Shown here piece by piece: positions 17,384 through 25,421 of a stretch of 64,000 nucleotides of DNA. The stretch is taken from contig SYLY01000333.1 of the NCBI GenBank assembly GCA_005808475.1, positions 49,048 to 113,047 of the forward strand, read 5' to 3'. A program made the position numbers and the translations under genes. Under the pieces are notes generated by a model. That model made no database searches and had not been told where the DNA came from. It saw only the letters and a program-made list of their open reading frames with translations. Each line of letters begins with the position of its first letter. Positions within the stretch are counted from its first letter, which is position 1. This DNA comes from Acidobacteriota bacterium. Its GTDB lineage: Bacteria > Acidobacteriota > Terriglobia > Bryobacterales > Bryobacteraceae.

Positions 17384-18661
17384 TTACTGCAGGCGATCGC
17401 GGTCGAAGGTGACGCCCAGGAACACCAGACACATCTCGTCCTCGGTGCCTTCTCCCCAGCGGACCGTCTTCAGCGGATTGTTGGGATTCCGGGGGTTCGC
17501 CGCCGAATTGTCGTAGGTGCACGACAGCCGGACCCGGTTCAACGCGGGGAGTTTCACCGGTTCGCTGAACACATACGGGCCCTGCCAGTTGAAGTCCCAC
17601 TTGTCGATATGCACCAGGGGCCGCGGATTCCGGCCGAGCGTGTCGACGATCTCGGCCTTGATATCGGTGCCGAGCAAATGCATGTGGGGAAACACGCTCA
17701 CCACCTGCGCGCCCAGCAGCAGCGGCACCAGGAACTCGGTGTTCACCACGTGCCGGTTCGCGCCGGCCGGAATCGTGAGGCTGACGTTCCCGCGAGCGTC
17801 CAGAGGCAGCACGGGGAGGTAGATGAGCCGCTTCTCCACTTTCGATTTCGCGTAGTAGAGCCCCACGCGGGTCTGATCCGGACTCGCGCCGCTCCGGGCA
17901 TAGTAGTGGATTTGCATCACCACGCGCGTCTTGGGCGCCATCTCCACGCCCACACCATCGGGCAGGTGGCTGGGACGCGTGCCGGGCGCCCAGCCGCCCA
18001 ATCCCAGTGAGTTGCCGCCGAATAGATCGGTGGCCGAAATGGGGGTGCCCGGGCCGCCAAAGCAGGTGTAGCCGGGCTCGGGATCCTTGGCATCCAGCTT
18101 CTCCGCCTCGCCCGTGGTGTCGGTGAACAGAATCACGTGGTGCACGCTCCGCCGGTCGCCCGGCAGGACGTCGTAGGCGCCGACGTACTTCGTTTCCTCG
18201 ACGCCGGTCGGCAGGACGAAGCAGCGGTACATGTCCTTGCCGCGCGGAGGCGTGTACGGCTCCGGCATTTGCAGCACCAGATCCGGCTCTCCCAGCACCC
18301 ACTCGCCCCGCTCGGGAAGCGGGGCCGGCATGTCGGAGTCCTCGCCCTTGGGCCCGTCGAGATCGACCCAGGCGAGGATCTTGTCCTTCTCTTCCTGGGT
18401 CAGGCTGAAGTTGCCGCGGAAGTCGCCAGCGCCGGCCACGGGTTTCCACGGCGGCATGCGGCCTTCGCTCACGGCGAGCTTGATATCGCCTTTCCAGTCG
18501 AGCGCCGCCTCATAGCCATCCAGCGCGAACGGCGCGATGTCGTTCGGCCGGTGGCACTGTTGGCACTTTGCCTGGAAGATCGGCGCGACGTCGCGGGTGT
18601 AGGTGACGCTCTGCGCCGCCAGCGGCGCGGCGATCGCCAGCAGGCTTGTCCAATATCTCAT
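17384..18661 (-). CDS. Secreted cytochrome c / type II copper monooxygenase-like protein
   Basis: A 425-residue exported protein (signal peptide to about residue 17, PLAAQ). An N-terminal cytochrome c-type site CQQCH (C33, C36, H37) is followed by a two-domain region like the peptidylglycine/dopamine-beta monooxygenase family. Candidate copper ligands are the His pair in SVHHVILF, the QIHYY segment, the PHMHLLG histidines and the late methionine in EDEMCLVF. Such fusions of a c-heme domain to a copper monooxygenase fold are found in Acidobacteriota and Planctomycetes, but the reaction is not established. It overlaps the upstream TPR gene by four bases. Confidence 0.78.
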   Translation of the reverse strand: MRYWTSLLAIAAPLAAQSVTYTRDVAPIFQAKCQQCHRPNDIAPFALDGYEAALDWKGDIKLAVSEGRMPPWKPVAGAGDFRGNFSLTQEEKDKILAWVDLDGPKGEDSDMPAPLPERGEWVLGEPDLVLQMPEPYTPPRGKDMYRCFVLPTGVEETKYVGAYDVLPGDRRSVHHVILFTDTTGEAEKLDAKDPEPGYTCFGGPGTPISATDLFGGNSLGLGGWAPGTRPSHLPDGVGVEMAPKTRVVMQIHYYARSGASPDQTRVGLYYAKSKVEKRLIYLPVLPLDARGNVSLTIPAGANRHVVNTEFLVPLLLGAQVVSVFPHMHLLGTDIKAEIVDTLGRNPRPLVHIDKWDFNWQGPYVFSEPVKLPALNRVRLSCTYDNSAANPRNPNNPLKTVRWGEGTEDEMCLVFLGVTFDRDRLQ

Positions 18662-20664
18662 CGCTTCTGTTCCTTGGCGACGCGCACGCGCGCGCCGTCG
18701 AGCTTCTTTCGGACCTTGGCGGCTTCGGCGGAATCATGCTCGCCCTGCGGGCTCTGATCGTACAGCTTTACCGAGCGCTCCCACTGGGCCGCGGCGTCCT
18801 TCCACTTGCCCTGCTTGGCGTAGACGTCGCCCAGGTGATCGTTCACCGTGGGATCCTTGCCGCTCCGGTCCAGCGCGCGCCGCAGGTAGGTGGCGGCGTC
18901 GTCCAGTTTACCCAGGCGGAAGTACACCCAGCCGAGGCTGTCGAGGAACGCGCCGTTGTTGGGCTCCTGATCCAGGGCCTTCTTGATCATTCCGAGCGCT
19001 TCATCCAGCTTCACGTTCCGGTCGGCCCACATGTAGCCGAGATAGTTGAGCGCGGAAGCGGACGACGGATTCATCGCCAGAATCTTCTTGAACTCCGCCT
19101 CCGACTGATCGGTCTTCTTCAGTTTCTCCAACATCGCGCCGCGCATGAAGTGAATGGTCTCCTTGTCCTCGTTGGACATGGAGAGCTTCTCGGCCGCGTC
19201 GATGGCCTTGCCCATTTCGGCGTAGTTCTTCGCCTTCTCGTACAACTGGGCGATCAAAAGGTAAGTCTCGCGGTCGCTCTTGCCGTCGAGCATCTTGCGG
19301 ATGTCGGCGGCGCCCTGATCCACCCGTCCGGTCTCGGCCATGATGTTGGCGCGCACGATGCGAACCGTGCGGTCGTTGGGATACTTCTTGTAGGCCTGCT
19401 CGATCTCTTCGTTGGCCTTCGCGTAGTCCTTCGCCTGGCGCCAGGTGTCGGCCACTTGGGCCTGTCCCCGCGCCGCCTGCGCGGGATCGAGCGCGGCGAG
19501 TTCCTGGAAAGTGGCCACCGCGTCCGCGTACCGGTCTTCCGACCGGTAGAGGATGCCCAGCCGTTCGAGCAGCATCGCGCGCTGCCCCTTTTCCGACGCC
19601 GAGTAGTTGCGCTTGGCGGTGGCGGTCACCACCTGCTTCATCGCGCCGATCGCTTCCTCGGTCTTGCCCTCGCCTTCGAGCAGTCCCACTTCGTGATAGA
19701 GAACCTCGATGTTGTTGGGATCCCCCTTCTTCGCTTCGTCGAGCGACTGGCGGGCCTTGTCGAACTTGTTCTGCTGGCGGTAGATCTGGGAGAGCCGCAG
19801 GTGCGCTTCCCAGTCCTTGGGCTTGGCCTTCAACAGTTCCTGGTAGAGCTCGGCCGCTTCGTCCAGTTTATCGGCAAGCGAGAGATCGCGAGCCAGCGCC
19901 CGCTGAATCTGCTCGTTGTCGGGGTCGAGCTTGCGCGCGCGTTTCAGCGTCTCGGCCGCCAGCGCGTAATCGCTGGTCTGCTCGTAGGAACCGGCCAGCG
20001 AGAGCAGGTTGTTCAGGCTCGGCTGCTTGTCGGACAGCAGCTTCAGCATCTCCGCCGCGCGTTTGTTGTCGCCCAGATCGGAGTAGACCATCGCCAGGCC
20101 GGAGATCGCTTCCTCGTTGCCCGGATCGAGGTCCATCGCCTTTTTGAACGCTTTCTCGGACTCCACCGAGTCCTGTTGCAGCTTGTACAGCCGCCCGAGC
20201 GTCAGAAAGGCGTCGGCATCCTTCGGATGCGCCTCGGCGACCCGGGTGTACTGCTCGGTAGCCTTTTTGACGTAGTCCTGATTGATCCGCCCGCGCTGCG
20301 GATCGCCGATCAGCCGCAGGTAGATGCGGCCCAGCACGCGGCGCGCGTTGATGTCGTTCGGGTTGTCGCGCAACGCCGCCTGCGAATCGGTTTCAGCCTC
20401 TTTGTAGCGCCCCGTCTGCAGGTAGATATCGGCCAGTTCGTCCGCCAGGAATCCGGCGGAAGGATCCGCCTTCAAGGCGTTTCGATAGTGATCGATGGCC
20501 TGATTGACGAATTCTGGGTTGCGCCCGCCGGTGGCGCCGATCTGCTCGGAGAACAGATGCCCCATCGAAAAGTGATAGTAGGCGTCCCCCTTGCTTGGGG
20601 ACCCTTGCTGTGCGGTGAGCGCAAGCGCTCCCGCCAGCCACGAAAAGGCAAGGCGCATGTTCAT
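18658..20664 (-). CDS. Secreted tetratricopeptide-repeat protein
   Basis: A 668-residue protein with a signal peptide (MNMRLAFSWLAGALALTA) and about fifteen TPR units along its whole length (for example EAEFKKILAMNPSSASALNY; LDSLGWVYFRLGKLDDAATY). It probably acts as a protein-protein scaffold in the periplasm or at the cell surface. A longer open frame upstream of 20664 crosses the promoter region and is not supported. It is upstream of, and overlaps by four bases (ATGA), the copper-monooxygenase-like gene, so the two products may work together; this is inference from context. Confidence 0.85.
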   Translation of the reverse strand: MNMRLAFSWLAGALALTAQQGSPSKGDAYYHFSMGHLFSEQIGATGGRNPEFVNQAIDHYRNALKADPSAGFLADELADIYLQTGRYKEAETDSQAALRDNPNDINARRVLGRIYLRLIGDPQRGRINQDYVKKATEQYTRVAEAHPKDADAFLTLGRLYKLQQDSVESEKAFKKAMDLDPGNEEAISGLAMVYSDLGDNKRAAEMLKLLSDKQPSLNNLLSLAGSYEQTSDYALAAETLKRARKLDPDNEQIQRALARDLSLADKLDEAAELYQELLKAKPKDWEAHLRLSQIYRQQNKFDKARQSLDEAKKGDPNNIEVLYHEVGLLEGEGKTEEAIGAMKQVVTATAKRNYSASEKGQRAMLLERLGILYRSEDRYADAVATFQELAALDPAQAARGQAQVADTWRQAKDYAKANEEIEQAYKKYPNDRTVRIVRANIMAETGRVDQGAADIRKMLDGKSDRETYLLIAQLYEKAKNYAEMGKAIDAAEKLSMSNEDKETIHFMRGAMLEKLKKTDQSEAEFKKILAMNPSSASALNYLGYMWADRNVKLDEALGMIKKALDQEPNNGAFLDSLGWVYFRLGKLDDAATYLRRALDRSGKDPTVNDHLGDVYAKQGKWKDAAAQWERSVKLYDQSPQGEHDSAEAAKVRKKLDGARVRVAKEQKR

Positions 20665-20774
20665 GAAATTGACAACTCTCCGGCGAGGTCTGGCTCCATC
20701 ACAAGTATATCGCCGAAATTCGGCTTCGAGGTTAATCCACCCGAAGGATCGGACGCGCGCGGACCGCCGCCCGC

Positions 20775-20780
20775 TACAAT
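20775..20780 (+). promoter_or_regulatory. -10 hexamer TACAAT of the sugar-phosphate operon
   Basis: TACAAT is ten bases before the ATG at 20791, giving a leader of only a few bases. It would drive the five-gene operon 20791-24958. Confidence 0.45.
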
Positions 20781-20790
20781 AAAAGGGAAC

Positions 20791-21597
20791 ATGGTGGAAC
20801 AACTACGGCCGGACGCAACGGCCCATCGCGCGCGCGTCGCGCTGTTCGATTTCGATGGGACGCTGTCGACGATACGGTCCGGCTGGATGGACGTGATGGT
20901 TCCGATGATGGTCGAAATCCTCGCCGAATTGAAAACCGGCGAGCCCGAGGCCGATCTCGAAAAGCTGGTTCGCGACTTCGTCGGCCGGCTGACGGGCAAA
21001 CAGACCATCTACCAAATGATCGAACTGGCGGACGAGATTGCCAAGCGCGGCGGCGCGCCAGAGGATCCGCTGGTGTACAAGCGCATGTACCTCGACCGGT
21101 TGTGGGACCGCATCAAGAGCCGCGTCGACGAACTCGAGTCGGGCCAGTGCGCACCCGAAAAATACATGGTGCCCGGCAGCGTCGAGCTGCTCGACGCGTT
21201 GCGGGATCGCGGCATGAAGCTGTACCTCGCCAGTGGAACCGACGACGCCTACATGAAGAACGAGGCGCGGCTGCTGGGCGTCACTCCCTACTTCGATGGC
21301 GGCGTCCACGGCGCGCTCGACGACTACAAGAGCTTCTCCAAGGCCATCCTGATCCAGCGGATCATCCAGGGCGCCGAGGCGCGCGGCGACGAATTCCTCG
21401 GCTTCGGCGATGGCTACGTCGAGATCGAAAACGTCAAGCAGGTGGGCGGCATCGCCGTCGGCGTCGCCTCCGACGAACCCGACTGCCTGAAGGTCGACGA
21501 GTGGAAGCGCAACCGGCTGGCCGGCGTCGGCGCCGACTACATCGTTCCAAACTACCTCTGCCGCGGCGACCTGTGGTCCCGCCTCTTTCCCTCCTGA
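20791..21597 (+). CDS. HAD-superfamily phosphatase
   Basis: A 268-residue haloacid-dehalogenase-type hydrolase. Motif I is FDFDGTLS with the nucleophilic Asp, motif II lies in LYLASGTDD, the lysine motif in DYKSFSK, and motif IV in GFGDGYVE. A helical cap is inserted after motif I. It is the first gene of a tightly packed operon with an HldE-type kinase and a GmhA-type isomerase, so the product could supply the phosphatase step that GmhB performs in heptose synthesis. It is longer than GmhB and not obviously its orthologue, so this role is only inferred. Confidence 0.85.
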   Translation: MVEQLRPDATAHRARVALFDFDGTLSTIRSGWMDVMVPMMVEILAELKTGEPEADLEKLVRDFVGRLTGKQTIYQMIELADEIAKRGGAPEDPLVYKRMYLDRLWDRIKSRVDELESGQCAPEKYMVPGSVELLDALRDRGMKLYLASGTDDAYMKNEARLLGVTPYFDGGVHGALDDYKSFSKAILIQRIIQGAEARGDEFLGFGDGYVEIENVKQVGGIAVGVASDEPDCLKVDEWKRNRLAGVGADYIVPNYLCRGDLWSRLFPS

Positions 21598-21610
21598 TCC
21601 TCATACCGCC

Positions 21611-22579
21611 TTGCCCTCCCGATACGAGATCTTCGACCGTTCGCGGCTGCTCGTCAAGCCGCTTGCCGAACGTACGCACGATCTGCGCCTCGAGCGGTGG
21701 CTCTCGCTCGACGACGAGGTTCCGCCGTTCTCGCACCCCGACCTTTCCCCCGTGGCATCGCGGCTGGCCGCCGCGCGCGAGCGGGGCGCGGCGCGAATCC
21801 TCATCATGGGCGCGCACGTGCTACGCGCCGGCGTCAACCGTCATCTCATCGACCTGATGGAGCGCGGCTTCGTCGATCACCTGGCGCTCAACGGCGCTGG
21901 CGCCATCCACGACTACGAACTCGCCCGCATCGGCGCCACCACCGAAAGCGTCGCGCGCTACATTCGGTCCGGCGAGTTCGGCTTGTGGCAAGAGACCGGT
22001 GACCTCAACGCCGTGACGATCCAGGCAGCCGCCGAAGAGACCGGGTTCGGCGAAGCGCTAGGGCGCCACATCCTCGAGATCGAGTTCCCACACAAGGATC
22101 TCAGCGTGTTCGCGGCGGCGTACCGGCTGGGCGTGCCGGTGACGGTACACGTGGGCATCGGCTACGACATCCTGCACGAGCACCCCAATTGCGACGGCGC
22201 GGCCATCGGCGCGGCCAGCTATCGCGACTTTCTCATATTCGCCCGCACGGTCGAACGGCTGGAGGGAGGCGTGGCGCTCAGCTTCGGTTCGGCGATCATG
22301 GGTCCCGAGGTTTATTTGAAGGCGCTCGCCATGGCTCGCAACGTCGCGCATCGGGAAGGCCGCGAGATCCGCCATTTCGCAACCGCGGTATTCGACCTGG
22401 TCCCCATCCGCGGCGATCACCGCAAGGAACTGGACAAGTCCGATCCGGGCTACTATTTCCGTCCACACAAGACGCTGCTCGTCCGAACCGTGGCCGACGG
22501 CGGCGAGAGCTTCTACTTCAGCGGCGACCACCGGGCCACCCTGCCGGCCCTGCGCCGCGCGATACTGGAACTTCGATGA
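21611..22579 (+). CDS. Deoxyhypusine-synthase-like conserved protein
   Basis: A 322-residue protein that I assign with limited confidence to the bacterial deoxyhypusine-synthase-like group. It has glycine-rich nucleotide-binding-like segments (LALNGAGAIHDYE; VHVGIGYDILHEHPNCDG; SFGSAIMGPEVYLKAL). Bacteria lack eIF5A, so classical hypusine formation is not expected. It starts at TTG (21611), 13 bases after the HAD gene, and overlaps the HldE-type kinase gene by four bases. The conserved position among sugar-phosphate genes suggests a role in the same pathway, possibly as an NAD-dependent enzyme. Confidence 0.6.
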   Translation: MPSRYEIFDRSRLLVKPLAERTHDLRLERWLSLDDEVPPFSHPDLSPVASRLAAARERGAARILIMGAHVLRAGVNRHLIDLMERGFVDHLALNGAGAIHDYELARIGATTESVARYIRSGEFGLWQETGDLNAVTIQAAAEETGFGEALGRHILEIEFPHKDLSVFAAAYRLGVPVTVHVGIGYDILHEHPNCDGAAIGAASYRDFLIFARTVERLEGGVALSFGSAIMGPEVYLKALAMARNVAHREGREIRHFATAVFDLVPIRGDHRKELDKSDPGYYFRPHKTLLVRTVADGGESFYFSGDHRATLPALRRAILELR

Positions 22580-23553
22580 CTACCGCCCAAATCCTGACTC
22601 GATTCAGTCAACGGTCCGCCGTCGTGATCGGCGACATCTGCTTGGATCGCTGGTGCACCTACGATCCCGGCACCGCCGAGCCGAGCCGCGAGACCGGCAT
22701 CCCCCGTATCGGGGTAGTCTCGACCGAGACTTCTCCCGGCGCGGGCGGCACCGTCGCCAACAACCTGACCGCTCTCGGCGTTGGCAAGGTGGCCGTGCTG
22801 GGGGTGATTGGACAGGACGGCTTCGGCATGGAGTTGAAGCGCTCCCTCGAGGCGCGCGGGATCGCCGCCAACCTGCTGGTGGAAGCGTCGGACCTGCAGA
22901 CCTTCACCTACACCAAGCTGATCAACGCGAAGACCGGAGTGGAGGATCTGCCGCGGGTCGACTTCATCACGACCCGGGCGCTCGACGCCGGCGTGGAGCG
23001 GCGGGTGCTCGATCAGATCCAGGCGCGCGCCTCGCAGTTCGACGTGATCATGGTTTCCGATCAGGCCGAAACCGACCAGGGCGGCGTGGTGACGCCCGCC
23101 GTTCGCGATCTGATGGCGGCGATGGCGCGAAAGAATCCAGAGAAAGTGATCTGGGTGGACTCCCGCCGCAGGTCCGATCTGTACCGCGACGTGATCGTCA
23201 AGCCGAACAACATCGAGGCGGACGATGCCTCGCAGCGGTTGTTCGGCCGCATCGACTACTACGCGCTTCGCAACAACGTCGGGCGCAAGCCGATGATCAT
23301 CACCCACGGCGGCGAAGGCGCCTACGTGGTGGAGGACACCGGCATCAAGCACGTCAAGGCGCGCAAGGTGGAGCGGCCGGTGGATATCTGCGGAGCCGGC
23401 GACAGCTTTTCCGCCGGCGCGGCGATGGCGATGGCGGTCACCGGATCGGCCGTGGAAGCGGCGCGCGTCGGAAATCTGGTGGCCTCGGTCACGATCATGA
23501 AGCGGGGCACCGGAACCGCGTCGCCCAAAGAGGTCCTGGCCGCCGAGAAATGA
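22576..23553 (+). CDS. HldE/RfaE1-type heptose-7-phosphate kinase (kinase domain only)
   Basis: A 325-residue PfkB-fold kinase related to the kinase half of HldE (RfaE domain I). It shows VVIGDICLDRW at the N-terminus, a diverged glycine motif GAGGTVANNLTALG, KPNNIEA, ITHGGEGAYVV, and the C-terminal anion hole GAGDSFSAG with the catalytic Asp. Classical HldE also has a C-terminal nucleotidyltransferase domain; that half is absent here and is not encoded in the window. It is coupled by ATGA overlaps to both neighbours. The expected reaction is phosphorylation at C1 of D-glycero-D-manno-heptose-7-phosphate or a related sugar phosphate. Confidence 0.78.
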   Translation: MTTAQILTRFSQRSAVVIGDICLDRWCTYDPGTAEPSRETGIPRIGVVSTETSPGAGGTVANNLTALGVGKVAVLGVIGQDGFGMELKRSLEARGIAANLLVEASDLQTFTYTKLINAKTGVEDLPRVDFITTRALDAGVERRVLDQIQARASQFDVIMVSDQAETDQGGVVTPAVRDLMAAMARKNPEKVIWVDSRRRSDLYRDVIVKPNNIEADDASQRLFGRIDYYALRNNVGRKPMIITHGGEGAYVVEDTGIKHVKARKVERPVDICGAGDSFSAGAAMAMAVTGSAVEAARVGNLVASVTIMKRGTGTASPKEVLAAEK

Positions 23554-24407
23554 ACACGCTCGCCATCGACATCGGTGGGACCAAGTTCTCGATGGCCGCG
23601 TTCGCCGGCGGACAGATGGCGCGCCGCGAATCCCGGGCCACCGACCGCCAGGGCGGCCGCGACTGGATGCTCGCCCGCATCGAAGAGACAGGACGCGCGT
23701 GGATGCGCGACATGACGCTCCACCGCTGCGGAATCGGTTTCGGCGGACCCGTGCTTTTCGACCGGCAACGAGTCGCATTGTCCACTCACGTCGGCGGCTG
23801 GAGCGATTTCGACTTGACCCAATGCGTCTCGTCGATGTTCGGCCTGCCCACCGTGATGGACAACGACGCCAACGTGGGAGCGCTCGGCGAAGGCCGGCAC
23901 GGCGCGGGCCAAGGCGCCGATCCGCTTTTCTACATGACGCTTTCCACCGGCATCGGCGGCGGCATTCTGGCCAACGGACGCGTCCATCGCGGCGCCGATT
24001 CCTACGCCGGCGAGATCGGCCACCTCACCATCCGGCCGGACGGCCCCGAGTGCCTGTGCGGCGCGCGCGGCTGCTACGAACGTATGTGCTGCGGACTGTG
24101 GCTCGAACGCGACCATGGGAAACCCGCCATCGAACTCATGCGCGATGCGGCTTTCGTCGATCGATACGTGGTGGATCTGGCGCTGGGCCTCAAGGCCTGC
24201 GTCATGCTGCTGAATCCGGCCGCGATCGTGATCGGCGGCGGCATCGCCAAGGCTGGAGAGCGGCTGTTCGCGCCGCTACGCGCCGAACTCGGCCGTTCGA
24301 TCACGGCGTGGTCACGGGCGCGCGTGGACGTTCGCCCGGCCGCGCTCGGCGACGACAGCGTCCTGTGGGGCGCGCTCGAACTGGCCGCCATGGAGTGGAA
24401 CTCATGA
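23550..24407 (+). CDS. ROK-family sugar kinase
   Basis: A 285-residue ROK kinase: IDIGGTKFSMAAF for ATP binding, catalytic Asp in MDNDANVGAL, STGIGGGIL, and the zinc motif GEIGH then CLCGARGC. It starts with an ATGA overlap to the HldE-type kinase gene and its stop overlaps the GmhA-type gene in the same way. Having two different kinase folds in one sugar-phosphate operon is unusual. It may phosphorylate a free sugar that feeds the isomerase, which is inference from context. Confidence 0.87.
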   Translation: MNTLAIDIGGTKFSMAAFAGGQMARRESRATDRQGGRDWMLARIEETGRAWMRDMTLHRCGIGFGGPVLFDRQRVALSTHVGGWSDFDLTQCVSSMFGLPTVMDNDANVGALGEGRHGAGQGADPLFYMTLSTGIGGGILANGRVHRGADSYAGEIGHLTIRPDGPECLCGARGCYERMCCGLWLERDHGKPAIELMRDAAFVDRYVVDLALGLKACVMLLNPAAIVIGGGIAKAGERLFAPLRAELGRSITAWSRARVDVRPAALGDDSVLWGALELAAMEWNS

Positions 24408-24958
24408 CCTTTCCCGAACTTTACAAACAAGACCTCATCGACACGATCGGCAAGATCGACATGAACAAGGTGAACGAAGCGATCGCCTGGTTTCGCGACG
24501 CGCGAGACGAGGGCCGCTCGATCTTCGTGTGCGGCAACGGAGGCAGCGCCTCCACCGCGTCGCACTTCGCCTGCGACATGGTGAAGGGCGCCAGCTACAA
24601 GCGCGACAAGCGCTTCCGCATCCAGGCGCTCACCGATTCGCTGCCCACGCTCACGGCCTATTCCAACGACGTTTCCTACGACGTCGTCTTCGCCGAGCAG
24701 TTGAAAAACTTCGCCCGCCCTGGCGATCTGGTGATGGCGATCAGCGGATCCGGCAACTCGCCGAACGTGCTGCGCGCGGTGGAGTACGCCAATTCGGCCG
24801 GCTGCCGGACCATCGGACTGTCCGGGCGCGACGGCGGCAAGCTGGCCGCGATGTCGCAACTGAACATTCAGGTTCCCGTCCCGCACATGGGACGCATCGA
24901 GGATGCGCACATGATCGTGTGCCACATGATCGGCTACTACTTCATGGACGCCGAATAG
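24404..24958 (+). CDS. SIS-domain phosphosugar isomerase, GmhA-like
   Basis: A 184-residue SIS protein of GmhA (sedoheptulose-7-phosphate isomerase) size. Sugar-phosphate-binding motifs FVCGNGGSASTASHF and AISGSGNSPNVL are present, and the late segment MGRIEDAHMIVCHMIGYYF carries a His at the position expected for the GmhA catalytic histidine. It would convert sedoheptulose-7-phosphate to heptose-7-phosphate, the substrate for the HldE-type kinase two genes upstream. A DiaA-like or MurQ-like role is less likely given length and context. It ends three bases before the convergent lipocalin-like gene. Confidence 0.8.
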   Translation: MTFPELYKQDLIDTIGKIDMNKVNEAIAWFRDARDEGRSIFVCGNGGSASTASHFACDMVKGASYKRDKRFRIQALTDSLPTLTAYSNDVSYDVVFAEQLKNFARPGDLVMAISGSGNSPNVLRAVEYANSAGCRTIGLSGRDGGKLAAMSQLNIQVPVPHMGRIEDAHMIVCHMIGYYFMDAE

Positions 24959-24961
24959 CGG

Positions 24962-25411
24962 CTACTGCTTCAACATCGTCATCGTCACGTCGATGGTCAA
25001 CTCCGGCGCCGCGATGTTGCGCTTGTAGACCATCGACTTACCATCCGCCGCCATTGTCCACGTGTCGGCGATGCGCAGATCGCGGCCGCGGTAGTTCACC
25101 GTGCTGCTGAATTTCAGCGACTCGCCTTGTTTCGACGCGACGGTCTTCATCTGGTTCCCCAGGAGTTCGTTGACCGACTCCTTGCCGTCGATCGAGTACT
25201 TGTGCGTGTACTGAGCCGGCGCGCGTCCGCCTTCCTGCGCGAACTTCATTTCAACGGACTCGCCGGTTTGCTTCACGTCGAGCGTCACCGAATCGGGCAT
25301 CGGCAACAAACCGTAGTCGCTTTTGGCGGGGTCCATCTTCCAGACGCCGGTGAAGTCGGCGGCCAGGCAGGCGAACGATGCAAGTAGGGTCAGAGCGAAT
25401 GCGCGAATCAT
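24962..25411 (-). CDS. Small secreted protein, lipocalin-like
   Basis: A 149-residue protein with a signal peptide (MIRAFALTLLASFACLAA). The mature part begins DFTGVWKMDPAKSDYG, a pattern seen in lipocalin-like/META-type beta-barrel proteins common in Acidobacteriota, and continues with alternating beta-strand residues (MKFAQEGG, YTHKYSIDG, DTWTMAADGKSMVYKR). No enzymatic motif is visible. I chose the ATG at 25411; an upstream in-frame start at 25435 would overlap the preceding gene. It is the last gene of the run sigma factor, anti-sigma factor, TonB receptor, cysteine-synthase-like enzyme. Confidence 0.65.
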   Translation of the reverse strand: MIRAFALTLLASFACLAADFTGVWKMDPAKSDYGLLPMPDSVTLDVKQTGESVEMKFAQEGGRAPAQYTHKYSIDGKESVNELLGNQMKTVASKQGESLKFSSTVNYRGRDLRIADTWTMAADGKSMVYKRNIAAPELTIDVTMTMLKQ

Positions 25412-25421
25412 TCGCGCCACT

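Noticed and set aside
18646..20790. Very long open frame on the plus strand across the TPR gene, continuous with the HAD gene
   Set aside because: It is antisense to a clear signal-peptide TPR protein. Leu/Val/Arg-rich composition and lack of domains mark it as a GC-rich shadow; the HAD protein begins at 20791.
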